Source: Myrica gale (lineage: Eukaryota; Streptophyta; Magnoliopsida; Fagales; Myricaceae). Taken from it: DNA of 64,000 nucleotides. Where the stretch lies: NCBI GenBank assembly GCA_963930655.1, contig OZ005619.1:22627752-22691751 (forward strand), given 5' to 3'. A program made the translations under genes and the position numbers. Shown here piece by piece: positions 49,521 to 62,340 of the stretch (its first letter is position 1; the number at the start of each line of letters is the position of its first letter). The notes under the pieces are model-generated. The model worked only from the letters and a program-made list of their open reading frames with translations, did no database searches and was not told the origin of the DNA.

Positions 49521-50983
49521 GAGACAGCCGTATTTTCAGGTCGCTGATGGTTGCGTTTTCAGATTATAAATTATCTGAAAAGTGATCAGTTCCGTCTCTT
49601 TAGAAATTACTTACTTTTTTACTGTCTGAAAGAGCCTTCCGCTCTAATTAATTGACAAGTACCCCCTTGGCCCTAGATATGGGCAGCTTCATGGAAGAGA
49701 GAGTACTGGAACAGCGTCTCTCTTTTGGATTTGAAAGCAATTTCAATTTTATCCCCGCTTCTTTTGAGGAAAATTGAGAATTTTATACTACACATGCGCA
49801 TTCCATGGAGAATCTATACTAACAATGACTCGTGAGATATTAGTGGCAAAGAGTGCTCAAGTCTACTCTTGATTTTTCTCCTTGAAGTGCAGGTAGCATG
49901 CCATTAATATATTTTTAATTTCTCTGACACTTTTAGATGCGTGCACCTATGGGTTAGGCATGCAGAGGCCAGAGGGGGAAGTTGTATCACAATCAAACCA
50001 ATGGAAGCTGGGGTCATTGTTGTGCATGTATCATGCTTGCTTCTGGAGTTAACTGGAGAGAGAACTCTTTGTTTTGCTTGCTCTTTCTTCCAATAGAAAT
50101 TACCTGGACCACACTTCAGAACTAACATACTACTACCTTAGATTGTAATCCGTGACCCTACACGACCCCATGATTGAAGCATTTCTTTCTTGCTCAAAAT
50201 CATTCCAATGATAGGTGGTTCTCAGATAAGTTTGTCTATTTGTGCGTACAATTGCAAAGCAGACATATCGGGTCCACGAGTAAATGGATTTGAACTAAAA
50301 AGTCAAAAAACTGCAAATAATTGTACCATCAAATCATGTGAAGGTGGAGAAGCCCTTCCGTTCACTGGTTAACATATTAACAGGATATAGGATCAATTGG
50401 CAATTATAAATATATAAAATCGATGTTATTTCCAAGCGTGAAATCATATCAAAACCACATCCTTTTCGTATATATAATTGAACTTTCAGTTCGAGGTTTC
50501 ATGGCCCGAAACACGTTTATAAACTGCTGACGTTATTTATTGGTAGGATGGTCTAATACTTATTCTTTTTTTTGTGGGGGGTGGGTGGCACCAGTCTGGG
50601 CCTTCTCAAACTCAGGCCCAATGCTTTATGAGAGACGTTGGTGTTCACAGGATGACAAAGAAGGGTGGGATGTTTGGGCCTTCTCAAACTCAAGGCCATT
50701 GATTCTTGGACCACCCCATTTTATTGTACGAGATGAAAAAGATCACCTTCAATGGAGAAACTGCAAAAATAATGGTTATTCGAAGAACGATATTTATTTC
50801 TCATATAACATTATAACTCTTTGGTGGAGATATTTGTGGGATGAGTCCTGTATTGTCGTTCTCTTTCTTTGTTATTAATAAACGCGGCACAAATCTAATA
50901 CCACGTCAGATTCCGACTTCCCTTGAATCATTTCAAAATTCCAACTACTAAATACTAAAGAATAAGAAAAACCGAAAAAGAAA

Positions 50984-53900
50984 ATGGTTTTTCTCGCCGG
51001 ACACTTTCTCCGCCGGCCAATTTCTCAACACTCAGTTCAACTAAATTACGGCAACACTAAGTGCTTGTATCCGAGTTTCAGATATCGGTGGCTCAGCTAC
51101 GGCAATGACTCGGCTCGGGCCGATTGCCATGGGGAGAACGTGTATGACCTCTTAGGAGTTTCAGAGACCAGCTCATTTGCCGAAATCAAAGCTTCTTTTC
51201 GCAAATTGGCGAAAGAAACTCACCCGGACCTCGTAGATACGAAGAACGACTCTCAGCGGTTTGTGAAAATCCTCGCGGCCTACGAGGTGCTGTGCTCACA
51301 GTTTTTGTGGTCTAATCTGATTATCATAACTAATCGACTGTTTGAATATGTTAATTATTTGTGTTCTGAATTTTAATTCCACGATACTAGATTGAATCGT
51401 CTGAATGTTGAGCTTCCTAGTTTATAAACTGTGAAATTGCCTTTTATAGAATACTGGTTATACATAATACTTTGATAGTGATTAGGTTCGCCTTGTAAGC
51501 GACATTAAAATTCAAAGCTATAGCTATGAATTAGTGATGAAAAGGTAATGAATGGGAAGAAATGAAGAATATGCACATCAGAAGGCTTCAGAATTGATTT
51601 ATGTGACAGAATGTTTGGCTGGAAAGCAGAAACTTCAAACATGCTCGAATGTGGCATTATGGAGAGCTTGACTAGAAGAAGTTCACTATAAACAGAAGTC
51701 ATAATGCTGACCCCTCTTGTTCAAGGAATTTATAGAGTCGTGTGAATTTCTAGCCAGAATATACTTTCATGCAGACAATGTGTTTATATGGTCATCAACA
51801 CCCGCTCCGTGGGTATGGTATTGTCATGTAGGAGTCTATGCAGCTGGTTCAACTTCAAAACTAAATTTTTTAATGGTGGAATATGCTTTTATGGTTGGTA
51901 ATGGCAAGGTTCAGTTTGTGGCACGTTGCATCTCTACAGGGTATTCTGACTTCACAGAATTTTCAACAATGGATTGCAGATTCTTTCAGATTCTGAGAAG
52001 AGGCCCCATTATGACATGTATCTGTTATCTCAGAGAAGGCTTGTGAAGAAACATTCGGGACGGGGAACAAGATTGTCCACGTATAAGTCCCATGTAACGA
52101 CATTTAAGCAGATGGAGGTTGTTGAATGGTTAAAGTGGTATAGATATGCTATAAAGAATATAGTGTCAGAGAAGAAGGTGGTTGTTGGAATGGGCTATAT
52201 TGATGTGCTTGAAAGGGATTTCTATGCAGCCATACATGCAGCATACTATGGCCCTGTAATTGAGTCAATGGATCTTCTTCCTGACCGCTTTGAGGCTGAG
52301 GAGAGATCTGTTGACGAAACTCCCGAGGTCCTGCACCTCGTTTCAGGGCGAGATCTCTTTGGGATGGTTTGCTTGGTCAGTAAGGTTCCTGAATTATCTT
52401 TTGCCATCAATGAAAAATTATCGTCAGTTGGATCCGTAGGTTCCAGTACCTGCGCTAACTTTGAGGATGTGAACATCCGCATGAGCTCTGATGGGGTGGA
52501 TGATTTTGGGACTCCTTTGTTACAATCTCAGAATATTGCAGGTCACATATCAGATTCATATAAAGATCTAGAATTGCATGTATCTGGGACGGTTGTTGCT
52601 TTGGCAACTAGAGTTCCTCCTAAAAGCTATTGCAATGGGATGCAGAAGGAAGATGGTCAAGATCAGATACATGTATTTCTTAGTTCGCAGGAAGATCCAT
52701 CCATCCATATTACAAAAGGGTACTCTATAGGTCAGTCTGCTGGGGGTGAAGTAAGATCAAGGATTCCACTGGGAACTATAACCAGACTAGGGACTAGCCC
52801 AGACGAAGGGTCCTGCTTTGTCTATGATTTCAGTGGTACAAAAACCCATGTGATTATGAAGCATAGAACATTGATGGTTTGTAATATGGTTCCCTTTAGC
52901 TATTCTGTTTGCAATGTTCCATACTCGTCAATTTTAGTTTTTTGTTTTACATTGCAGTTCTCTCTTGTTGCTGTTGCAAGTTTGAGCAGAGCAAAGGCCA
53001 GTGCAGTCAATGCATTAAAGTGGTTTCTTGTCAATGCTGCATAACGCATATCACAAATTATTTGTATGATTGAAAATGGTTTTTCTACAACTGAGTTTTT
53101 GGTATTTTTTACGATGAGGATTATCTCTTGGTCCGATTATAGCCTTTATGGAGACAAATGCTTGAGTTTTCGATGACCTTGTATATGTACAACTTTGATC
53201 TAATAGTGCTGAAAGTACAAACTTTGATCCAGTTGCTTCCTGCGTCTGTGCAAATCGTTGCAGCACGAACCTTTTTTTCGTTGGAAAGTCTTGTAAAGAA
53301 CCAATTAGGAAGATTGGAAAGGACTACTTGTACACAAACTTTTTGGCATGGCTTTCATGACTGAAGGAATTCATTTTTGTTCCGTTATAGTTTATGATTG
53401 TGATAATGCTGTGGACTTTGAAGACAGCACACAACATCTTTTATTCCTGGAAAATATTTTGGCATGGGTGTATTCTTATCCACCATCCAGAAATTTCCTG
53501 ATTGATGTTCATTTTCCCCCCATACTAGAGCCAGCTCCTGGCCTCTTACCTAAGTTCCCATTTATATAAAGATCATTCATTGCCTGGAGGACTTTTTGGA
53601 TCTATATTGGCAGTCAGCCACAAGTGATTGCCTAATGTATTATCCATGTCTTTTTGTATGATTGTAGTTATTCTTTATTCTGGGCCAGATGAGCTCTATC
53701 TAAGACTTCTTCATGCAATACATAGCTTAAATTTATGACTTAGTGCACTGGTCTACCTTATGCCTTTTCTCTTTAGGTGAAGCACATGCATTGGTATGGT
53801 GTGGGAGAAGAAGTTTCTGTATGTGAGTGTCGATGCAGCATAGCCCGTTTACCACCAAGCAAGATATGAAACCTATGTTTTTTCTATATCCTCTTAATTG

Positions 53901-55359
53901 TCAAGTGATAACTAGTTTCGCGAGTCATCCCCATTTATTTCTCACCCCACATATTGGAGGCTGAAAAGTGAAATTTTCTTTGCTCTCACTCTTCCTTTCT
54001 ATTGCTGTGAAAAATTTTAATAGGTTTTTTTTAGTGAAGGACTTATTGCGATCCTTGATATTTGCTAGTAAACAAGTTTCTGTATCTGTCCTTCAGTTTT
54101 GTTTGCTGTTATCTTCAACTTAGTATTTGGTCATGCATAGTTATCCCATGTAACTTATTGTTGTTCATTTTCTTGTTTGATGTCACCAGTCAAAAATTAG
54201 AATATTTCAGACTGCATATTTTTCACCAATTTTATCAAAACCAGGAGGATTGTTGCTTCTATTCTAATTGTCAACCTTTGTTTGGCTCTTTGTCCCTAGG
54301 TCCGATTGTAGTTAATATAAGTTCCGCTGTTAAACATGACTGAGATTAGTGGAAATGTGTTGGAATTGGTTTGGACTGTGCCGAGTCTATGTTTCTTCCT
54401 TTGCGCTGAGTTTTTTGCTGCTTCCTAGAGATACATAGTTAAAGACCCCTTGCTTCTTTGTTTGGGATGAATTTCGTACCAACCACTTGAGGTACATAGT
54501 TAGATACCCTCCAAGGTTAATGAGTTAAGCCTTCCTGAAATGGTATGAAGCTTCCTTCTTTTGTCACCGGTGTGCATAAGATGTTCAAGTGAGGTTGACA
54601 TTTGTATGCATTCATCAAAATCATATTTGTAAGCATCATGTGTTACTCTGTATCTGACACAGCATATGAATATCTTCTAAGACCTCCTAAATAGATTCCT
54701 TGATCTTCTGAACCCACTCACTTCGAACAGATTTTGGCTGTTTGAGCCTCGCTGTGGCATGCATGATATTGGTGGTTGGTATGTTGAAACTTTCGGCAGA
54801 GATAAGAAAGGCAGGACAGTCCTAGCACAAAGGTATTGGGACGGCTTTGATGCAAGTGAAGAACGTGACAAGTAAGCTCATGGCATGTAGCTATAGCAAA
54901 AGCTTGAGCTCCTTCGGTTTTTTCACACGATTAATCTCTTAATTTCCTGGGGCAGAGATTTTTCTTGTAAACTCTTGTGGAACCAATTCGATAGAATAAC
55001 AACAAAATGGATAGATTGAGGAAATTTAAACTAGTTAAGGAACGGGAAGTTGGGAAATGGCCTGAAAAGTGTAGTGCCCTCATAACGAACTTGAAAATTA
55101 GTATCAATTTCCATAAAGGATTTCAATTAACTGAATAGATTCGGCTGCCACTGTTCATAATCTATACTTGGCTTTTGCGTTGCACTTACTGTCTTACATT
55201 TGCACTATTTGCAGGAGACTCCATCCAGCAATGTATTTGCTGGCTCTTGCTTATAGAACTCTAGATATCGAAGAGGCAAAAAGAAGGAAACGAACAGTGA
55301 GAGATGCCATTGACAGACAGCTATTTAGAGTTCTCAGCTGGTGCAAAAAAATCATTTAG
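50984..55359 (+). CDS. J-domain (DnaJ-like) protein, probably organellar
   Basis: Five exons, 50984-51286, 51980-52876, 53777-53862, 54731-54871 and 55215-55359, keep one frame for 523 residues. The N-terminus is Arg- and Ser-rich without acidic residues (MVFLAGHFLRRPISQHS), suggesting an organelle targeting peptide. The J domain starts near residue 52 (ENVYDLLGVS) and has HPD at 80-82, the motif that stimulates Hsp70 ATPase; it ends after ILSDSEKRPHYD in exon 2. The rest has no zinc finger or Gly/Phe region, so it is a type III J protein; the C-terminal part has FEPRCGMHDIGGWYVETFG and a Lys/Arg-rich end. The best-fitting donor of exon 3 is GA, not GT, and reading on past it meets a stop at once. 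Confidence 0.82.
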
Positions 55360-55819
55360 GATGGCTATCATGCAGGCTTCTGATGCTGTAAATGCTTCAT
55401 TTCTGAGATGAGAGGACTATTTGTTGATTTAGAGTACATATTCCACTGAGCAAAAGCTACAGAAAGCTAAGTTACACTGGCACCCATTTACTGCAGACGA
55501 AAATATCTCTTACCCTGCTGCTAGTCTTAACAAAGATGACACTTGGGATAAATCCTTCAACATATCTAATGCAAATGTAATTTCTGTATTAGAAAGTCAA
55601 TTATCTTAAGTATCAATCACAATTGCGCTTGTATTTATGTTCACGAATCTTCTCCACCAGTCACCTTGAAATTTTGTTTATGCTTCTGATTCTTTAATCA
55701 ATGTAAATGACTTCATCGAAATAATGGGATAAATCTTTAAACATTAGCATCTAGTAAATGGAAACCACAAGGCACATGATAATATGGAAATATATGTTTG
55801 GTGCCTCCTTTCCCCCCCG
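55360..55819. other. Shared 3' region of two converging genes
   Basis: The plus-strand J-domain gene stops at 55359 and the minus-strand CGLD27 gene stops at 55820, leaving 460 bases tail to tail. Both 3' untranslated regions must end within this AT-rich stretch and may overlap. Confidence 0.7.
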
Positions 55820-58800
55820 CTATTTAATTAGATCCTCCCATTTGCAGTACTGTCCACCTGCTAATGCACGATAAAACCTATCTCTGCAATAGACTGGTCT
55901 TCCATCAGCAGCCTCTGCTGCTGCTGCTGCTAGGTCATCATCAGCCCTCACCTCAACTGGCAATTTAAGCAACTCCTCTTTTCTACAATTCTTACGAAAA
56001 ACTTTGTGAGGACATAATAGAAGTATATTAGGTATACAGTTAATGGCACTTTTGGATTATCTATTTATGTATTTTACCTTAAATTGACCTTTTTGCTGAT
56101 CCTTGAGGTTGGAATACCTGATAGATTTTCTTTTGTGCTGAAGGTGGTTTGAAGGAAGTCCTCCACTGGTGTAGCAAAGATAAATAGCAAAACTGATGTA
56201 ACAAGTAACACACCTGTCCCTACTAGTGTCTGTTTCAGCTTTTTTATGACTGGCTTAACCTAAAGACATAAATTTTCCAAATGAATTTTGTATTCCACTA
56301 AGAAACATTATACACTGCAGTTCATACCACTGCTATGCCTAGCACAAATTTCTCCAGGATTTTCCCAACAGTTATTAGAATTTAAAAATGTGCATAATTT
56401 CCAGTAGTTAATACCTTGTAAGAACCCAACAGTCTATCACGAGCCAGGATCTGCGACATTAGACCATACAAATTAGTTACTTTTGTTAGCTGCATTTGGA
56501 AAACATGATTTATAATTATTCTTCTTGATTGGTCTGCTGAGAAGGACAAAAGGAATCTTATGACCTTACTTTTCTCATTCATCTTCTCATCAACCAGAAT
56601 GCCTGATCAATAAAAGTTGTTTTGAGTGACATAGTTGAAAGTCCTTGAAATGACGAAAAGTTATACTTGTATATCTTGTAGACCCTGGTTTAGGATGATA
56701 CACTTTCACCTAGATCAGCCATTAAATTTGTGGGCTGGCTTGGGATTGTAGCAATAGATGTAATATCTGGGTTACGGTGTATTAAAGCTTCTTATTCATT
56801 GTGACGTCAAATATTCCATTTTCGGTTAGTTGTAGCTACTGTGGATTCCATTGACCTTTAATGTAAAGCAATACTAATACATCTTCACCGGAGAGAAATC
56901 AAAATCTCTAGAATTTTGCATATTGAAAGATAATATGGACTCGTATGTTGCACCCCTTGTGATTATTCAGATCTTTAAATCTTGTCTCGTAATAATTCTA
57001 GCTACCTTCCTTTTGAGTTATAAACTTACAAACTTTATCTGTCAAAGAACTTGCAAGAGGTTAGACATCTACTTGTTATAATTTTGTTGGCATATTTTGG
57101 TGGAGGTCCGTAATTAAATCCAGTAGCAGACACTCATCCTTGTTGCAGATACCAAGCATCAAGGAACAGAAAGGTGTTCACAGCATTTTCATGTTCCTAA
57201 TGCTTCCCCTGCTCTCCTCATAAGAAAGAAAGAAGGAAGAAAACACAAAAGGTGCTAACCTCGGGCGGTTTTACCCACATTTGGCCATCATACCATCCAC
57301 TCTCTTCATAAGGTATCACGGCTGATAGAAGTCTATCACCAACATAACTCCATCCCTGCGATATGCATTGTTCAAAGTGGTGTAGTAAGTAAAAAATGCT
57401 GGTGAAGAAATATGAGGTTTTATATTTTAAGTGCTTAGGTTGTGCATGTCTATATTGGCACAAGATCCTTCCTACTTGTGTATGTCAGGAGCTCTGCCTC
57501 TGGTCGCTTGCTTTGATCTGTTTGTTGGTGCGGTATCTATTTTGTTTACAAGCCTTTAGGTTTGAACTCACAATGTCATAAAGGATTTAAGCGTCCTAGT
57601 GGGCTTCTTCCGTCAGAGGAATTCCCATATTATTCATAAGAATCGTCATGTTGTTCAATCTTTCAATATGTGGATCTGACTCACGTATCTGGAGAGGTGG
57701 TGCTTTTGTTTCCTTGGTTGTGTCCATAATTAGCATACTTTGTATGAACAATTATTGTATCTGGTACGCTAGATCGGTAAATGAATGATAAATAACTAAA
57801 CTAGTGAACTCTCCTCGAATTTTCAGATCTATTCTTTAAGTGTTGTCATTGCGCAACACACCATTTTAATGTTTTTGTATTCATATCAGTTAAGACATGG
57901 CTTTTGTATATGTTCTCTCAAATGCCTCTCCTTTTTAAGTGCGTACTCGCTGGCAAAGTTACCGCCATGTGTTGTAGAATGAAGTGACTGCAAGAAGAAG
58001 AAGAAGATACCAGGTAAATCCTTAAGACAATTAATGACACGAGAAACAGAGTTCCTGTTCCAGCAGCTAGCACAAATCTTAGAGGCTCCTGCAAGGTCGG
58101 AACATAGAAAGTTGTAAACGGATATCGTAGCAGAAAGATTTTTCAACTATTAACGCATACTTGCTGGCTTTTACATGTGCTCTTTCTATGTTGGTGGGGA
58201 AGTATGAGATTAATTGTCTCAACGCAACTTGCAAAAAATCTAAGTATTTTATATCAATACAAAGAGCTCGTGGTTTATTCAGACAGTATTCTTGTAGAAC
58301 TATATATGATGGCTCTTGTGCATTCTGCTCTTATTCAGAAATATCTCTTGGCGAAAATAGAGAAAGGTGATCTTTATTTTGACCTTACCCTTGAAGGATT
58401 AAAGCTTGCAGCTGCAATTGGCACTCCTAGACTTATGAAAGCTGCTAACCAGAGGCCTCCAAGACGAACGAAAAATGGCCTGGGACCGAGTTCACCCCAT
58501 GAATACAGGGCTCCATCTTTTAGAGATGAGTACTCGTTCACCTATACAGGGGAATAACTGTGAAGTCCGTGAATTGTAACGATGTATTGAATACAACGCG
58601 TGATAATTCACCCGCTGTCATACTTTGATATATAAGTTCTGGCTAGTGACGAAATATCAAAGTGATATGTAATAGAGATAGTTATATTGCACGGTTTTTG
58701 GCGATTTACGTCTCTTGATACTGGGGCCATTGGCAAACCAGTTGCTCTAACAACTATAGACTCGATTTGTTGTAGCAAGTACGTAGAGATAAAGTGTATA

Positions 58801-59030
58801 CGTACCGGCCTTTGTTCAAAAGGAACCTCGATTTCCAACCCAGGGTCCCAATTCCGACCCGGAAATCCACTTGTTTCCCCGTCTTTTTCACCTTTCAAGG
58901 CCTTGGCTGAAATCCCTTGTCGCAGTCTCCGAGCCCTCTGATACCGAATGCTCAATGAACCATAGCTTCTTCCAAACTTGACTTGGCTTGAGCTCGGAAT
59001 CAAAGAGCAATATACATTTAGCCTGAGCAT
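55820..59030 (-). CDS. CGLD27: CGLD27-like DUF1230 plastid membrane protein
   Basis: Seven exons, 58806-59030, 58389-58541, 58011-58088, 57260-57355, 56415-56450, 56078-56259 and 55820-55982, give 310 residues. The fifth exon is only 36 bases and encodes ILARDRLLGSYK. The N-terminal 55 or so residues look like a chloroplast transit peptide. The mature part has EIEVPFEQRP, hydrophobic segments near RLGGLWLAAFISLGVPIAAA, RFVLAAGTGTLFLVSLIVL and VGTGVLLVTSVLLFIF, and the motifs GWSYVGDRLLS, ESGWYDGQMWVKPPE and YCRDRFYRALAGG near the C-terminus. This is the Ycf36-related DUF1230 family, conserved in green lineage and diatoms; Arabidopsis CGLD27 has been linked to iron and oxidative stress. A GCA run makes an Ala stretch near the C-terminus. 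Confidence 0.9.
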
Positions 59031-61079
59031 TTGTTTCCAGAACCTGAGCTTAGTTTCTCCGTTTAATACTTAGGTATGACCGGAGGAAGAGGGGTGGAAG
59101 AAGGATCTCGCGTCTTATGGTTTCGGGGCTAGTTGCGCATCTTTCAGTGACCATATGTTATTTGCATGGTGGGGAAATTGGGAATAATGGGCACAAAATG
59201 GTTTTGTTGCTTCCCGAGGGAGGCCACTTTTTTTCGGCGACAGGGACAGAACAGGAACCAATCAGGGACTGCCATCTCATGGGGCACGTGTACAGGCTTT
59301 CTGTCCACATTCTTCGTTTTACGCCGTCCACTTGATAGGGCTCGGGAGTTGGATTATCCAAATATTTTGTTCCCTCGCGATTATAATTTTTGTGGTTTTG
59401 GAAAGAACAAGTTTTAGGATTGCTTTAGAAACGTGGCAGCTGTTCTCCTGCACGCAATCTCGCGTAGATTCCTGATGTTTGCACGGGCTGAGACTGATCT
59501 AAGTGCGGTCCACATTCGTCTCTCGTTACTCAAATAAATGCTATTATTAGTGTTTGAGGAGTTTATAACTCCGTCTTGAGTACTATTCTATGATCGAATA
59601 TTCAATATTTTTCTTTTTTTAAGGTATCGAATAATATACTTTTCACAGCTTCTTCACTGACTCCATGACATTCAGCCATACGAAAAGGCAAAAATTTGTC
59701 TCGTCTTCTACTTTCACTCAGATTTTAGTAATTGTTTTCTATTAAATATTACTCTAGTTATAAACAAGTCAATAACTCGATCTTCAATGCTTGGCTACCA
59801 TACGCTAGCAGTCAGGATATGTTCGGTTTGAGTAAGCATATAAGATTTTAGAGAAATTGTGAATATTTATGTTGAATAGTATTTTATTAGTGTTTGTGTA
59901 AAGTAGAGAGAGAAATGATTTGATGTAATTGTTTAATAAAAAAATATTAATAGAGATAGAAAATTTATGTTGAATAAAAAAATAAAAATTATTAGAGATT
60001 GTGTAAAATGTATTAGTGTTTGTGTTTAAATTTTGAATACATTCGGTAATAATTTTGTAAATATATTTGAATCTTGAAAAATGTAGGAAATGAACCTAAC
60101 TTAATTTCCTTCAAAATTAATGGAAATACAATTAGTCATACTTAATGGAAATACAATTAGTCATACCAACTCTATTCCACAATCTCCCATAGAGTGACTA
60201 ATCTCACTTTTGCTTCAAGTGGTAGGTTGATGCTCAGCGAATATCAAGGTCCGGCTTCTGCTACCATTTCATGTATGATCTGACATAATATATAACAGAA
60301 AAGACGTGTATGGGAAAGTATCTCTATTTCTACAATTATCATTCCTGTGGGCTGTGGCACTGGTTTTAGGGAGGTTTGTTTTGCCAAATTTTTGTGCTTC
60401 AAAAATTTCAATCAAATAAATATATTTTTAATTTTTAATAGATATATATATATTTTTTAAACTTTTTATAAATTTTAAAAAACTTTAACATTTTTAAAAT
60501 TTTTAAAATTTTAAAAATATTCTTTAAAATTTTGATAAACAAACCACCCATATCTATTACTTATTTATCAATTTTTCAACGTCAACCCACAGAATTTTAA
60601 TAAAATTTTAAAACTAAACGCACTTAGGTTGTGTTTGTGTTGTAATATTTTTGGTATGGAAATATGTGTTGGTATTCGGTTTAGTGAAAAGGTGAAGAGA
60701 GAGATAATTTTTTATATTTTTTTATAGAAGAGAGAGATTATATTAGATTATTTTATTATGAGTGATATAATATTTTGGGGATTGTTAGGTTGGCAAACCT
60801 TAGTCCGCCCAGAAAAAGAATAAAAAAAGAAAACATTATTAATTACGAAGCCCAGGCTCCGGACAGTGGTAAATCGCGATACTCCACGAAGCCGACGTAT
60901 CGTATGGTTTCCACTATGAAAACGCGGTGGGTTCCTGGTTATTCAAAGTGTCTCCTTGACCCGACGGGAAGAAAAAGAACGGAATCGCCTGAAACACAAT
61001 CCACGAGAGAGACACAGCGCGCTTCACGTTTCTCGAGATTTTAACTGGCTTTGGGCTAGATGAAAGCCACAAGCAGGAA
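59031..61079. other. Intergenic region right of CGLD27
   Basis: The left end is the upstream side of CGLD27. Between about 59820 and 60780 it is strongly AT-rich with MITE-like blocks (GTTTGTTTTGCCAAA near 60375 and GATAAACAAACCACCC near 60534). No gene was recognised before the prolyl hydroxylase-like sequence. Confidence 0.5.
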
Positions 61080-61774
61080 ATGAAAGTGGGGCCTGAAGAC
61101 AAAGAAGCTAGGGTTACTGACTATCTTCCTCTGGTGCTCCGTCTTCTTCCTCGCCGGGTTCTTCGCCTCCAATTTCCTCTCTGATCAGGTCGCTTCCTTC
61201 AAATCCTTCTTCTTCTTCATCCTCTTCTCCTTCTTCTTCTAAACGTTTTGCGCCGTGTTCTTGAGCGACCGATCCAACAGAACAACTCAATAGATAAAGA
61301 AGTATCGCTAATGTCTCCATGTTCATAAATATTTTCAATTCCTCGGCAGAATGTTTCAGGTACGAGGCCGGGGCCGAGACTGCTTGAATCGGACAACGAG
61401 GGGACTCGGTACAATTTTTTTGACTCCCGGAGAGACCGGAGACGATTCTGTTACTCCAATCCGCTTTCAGGTGCTCAGTTTTGCTCTTGAAGCATTTTTT
61501 CCCTCCTTTTCGTTGGCTAATTCTACGAAGATTATGTACATGTGTGTGTAATATGTTTGTATGTATACATGTGTGTACATATTACTTCTTGATTTGTATA
61601 TTACGCTTATTGTTTTACGGCCAATAGGTCTTGAACTGGAGGCCGCGGGCTCTATATTTCCCTAATTTTGCGACACCGGAACAATGCCGGAGCATTATAA
61701 AAATGGTAGAGACACGTCTTAGACCGTCGGCAGTAGCTTTGCGACCAGGGGAAACAAAAGAGGGCACGAAGGGA
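61080..61774 (+). pseudogene. Prolyl 4-hydroxylase 5' part, frameshifted
   Basis: Three exon-like blocks match plant prolyl 4-hydroxylases: 61080-61188 (LGLLTIFLWCSVFFLAGFFA, the signal-anchor membrane segment), 61350-61470 (RPGPRLLESDNEGTRYN, then PGETGDDSVTPIRFQ) and 61628-61772 (NWRPRALYFPNFATPEQCRS, then GETKEGTKG). The first needs one base fewer in a G4 run (61088-61091) to join the ATG to the membrane segment; the second needs one base fewer in a T7 run (61415-61421). At the expected end of block three the donor reads GGGACTTC, not GT. The catalytic double-stranded beta-helix with its HxD...H iron ligands is not found in the remaining 2.2 kb. Functional enzymes hydroxylate proline in ER/Golgi cell-wall proteins. 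It is either a broken gene or a real one with homopolymer errors and a long third intron. Confidence 0.75.
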
Positions 61775-62340
61775 CTTCTCTCTCCCTGCGTCTGTGTTCT
61801 TGTGCGAGATATTTACATTTGCTATGGTTAGATTAGGCTGTTGGACATGGCAGTTGACGTAGGGTATAAATCATAAGGCGATCACGATCTTAAATAATGA
61901 AGTTTTGAAATTATTGATCTTATATGTATGTGTTTTCGGTATTGCTTCCCCCTGTAAACTTTCCTTGATTCTATACTTAGCTTCGAGTTTAGAACGTTTG
62001 TGCTCGAAGTCTACAATATCCTGGCTTGATTTCGTTTTGGGTTGGTTGTACATTACAATATTTAAGCAGAATATGGATGCTAAAATTTTCAGTCTGCCAT
62101 GCGGCTCTGGAATTGATGATCATTTAAATTCATTCTGGGCTAATCACTTGTATTTCATAATGTCTTGTGCTACTCCATTTGTCGAGAGAGAGTGAGAGAC
62201 GAGAGACGACTGCAATTGCAGTAGCCGCCCACTGCGGCAGCTGCTCCGGTCACGTTATCTTCAGGAGTTTCCCGAGCGCATGCATTGCTTTCTGTCCTTT
62301 CTTGTAAAATACTTTTGATCGGTTAAGATTTCACGTGGAA
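61775..62340. other. Spacer before the retroelement-like ORF
   Basis: AT-rich up to about 62180, then a GA-rich run (GAGAGAGAGTGAGAGACGAG near 62182) and a GC-richer 150 bases. The composition change suggests the 5' leader of a retroelement starts around 62180-62200. No gene was seen. Confidence 0.45.

Larger units (their letters stand above)
46735..50983. other. Intergenic region between the subtilase and the J-domain gene
   Basis: Starts with the subtilase promoter side. It contains an exon-like open stretch at 48752-48899 (minus) and a tandem duplication at 49294-49520. The rest is AT-rich with scattered short frames that look like chance. Confidence 0.5.

Noticed and set aside
61114..61338. 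Acidic minus-strand frame with signal-peptide-like start
   Set aside because: It is antisense to the first exon and intron of the prolyl hydroxylase sequence; the Glu run is the complement of TTC repeats.
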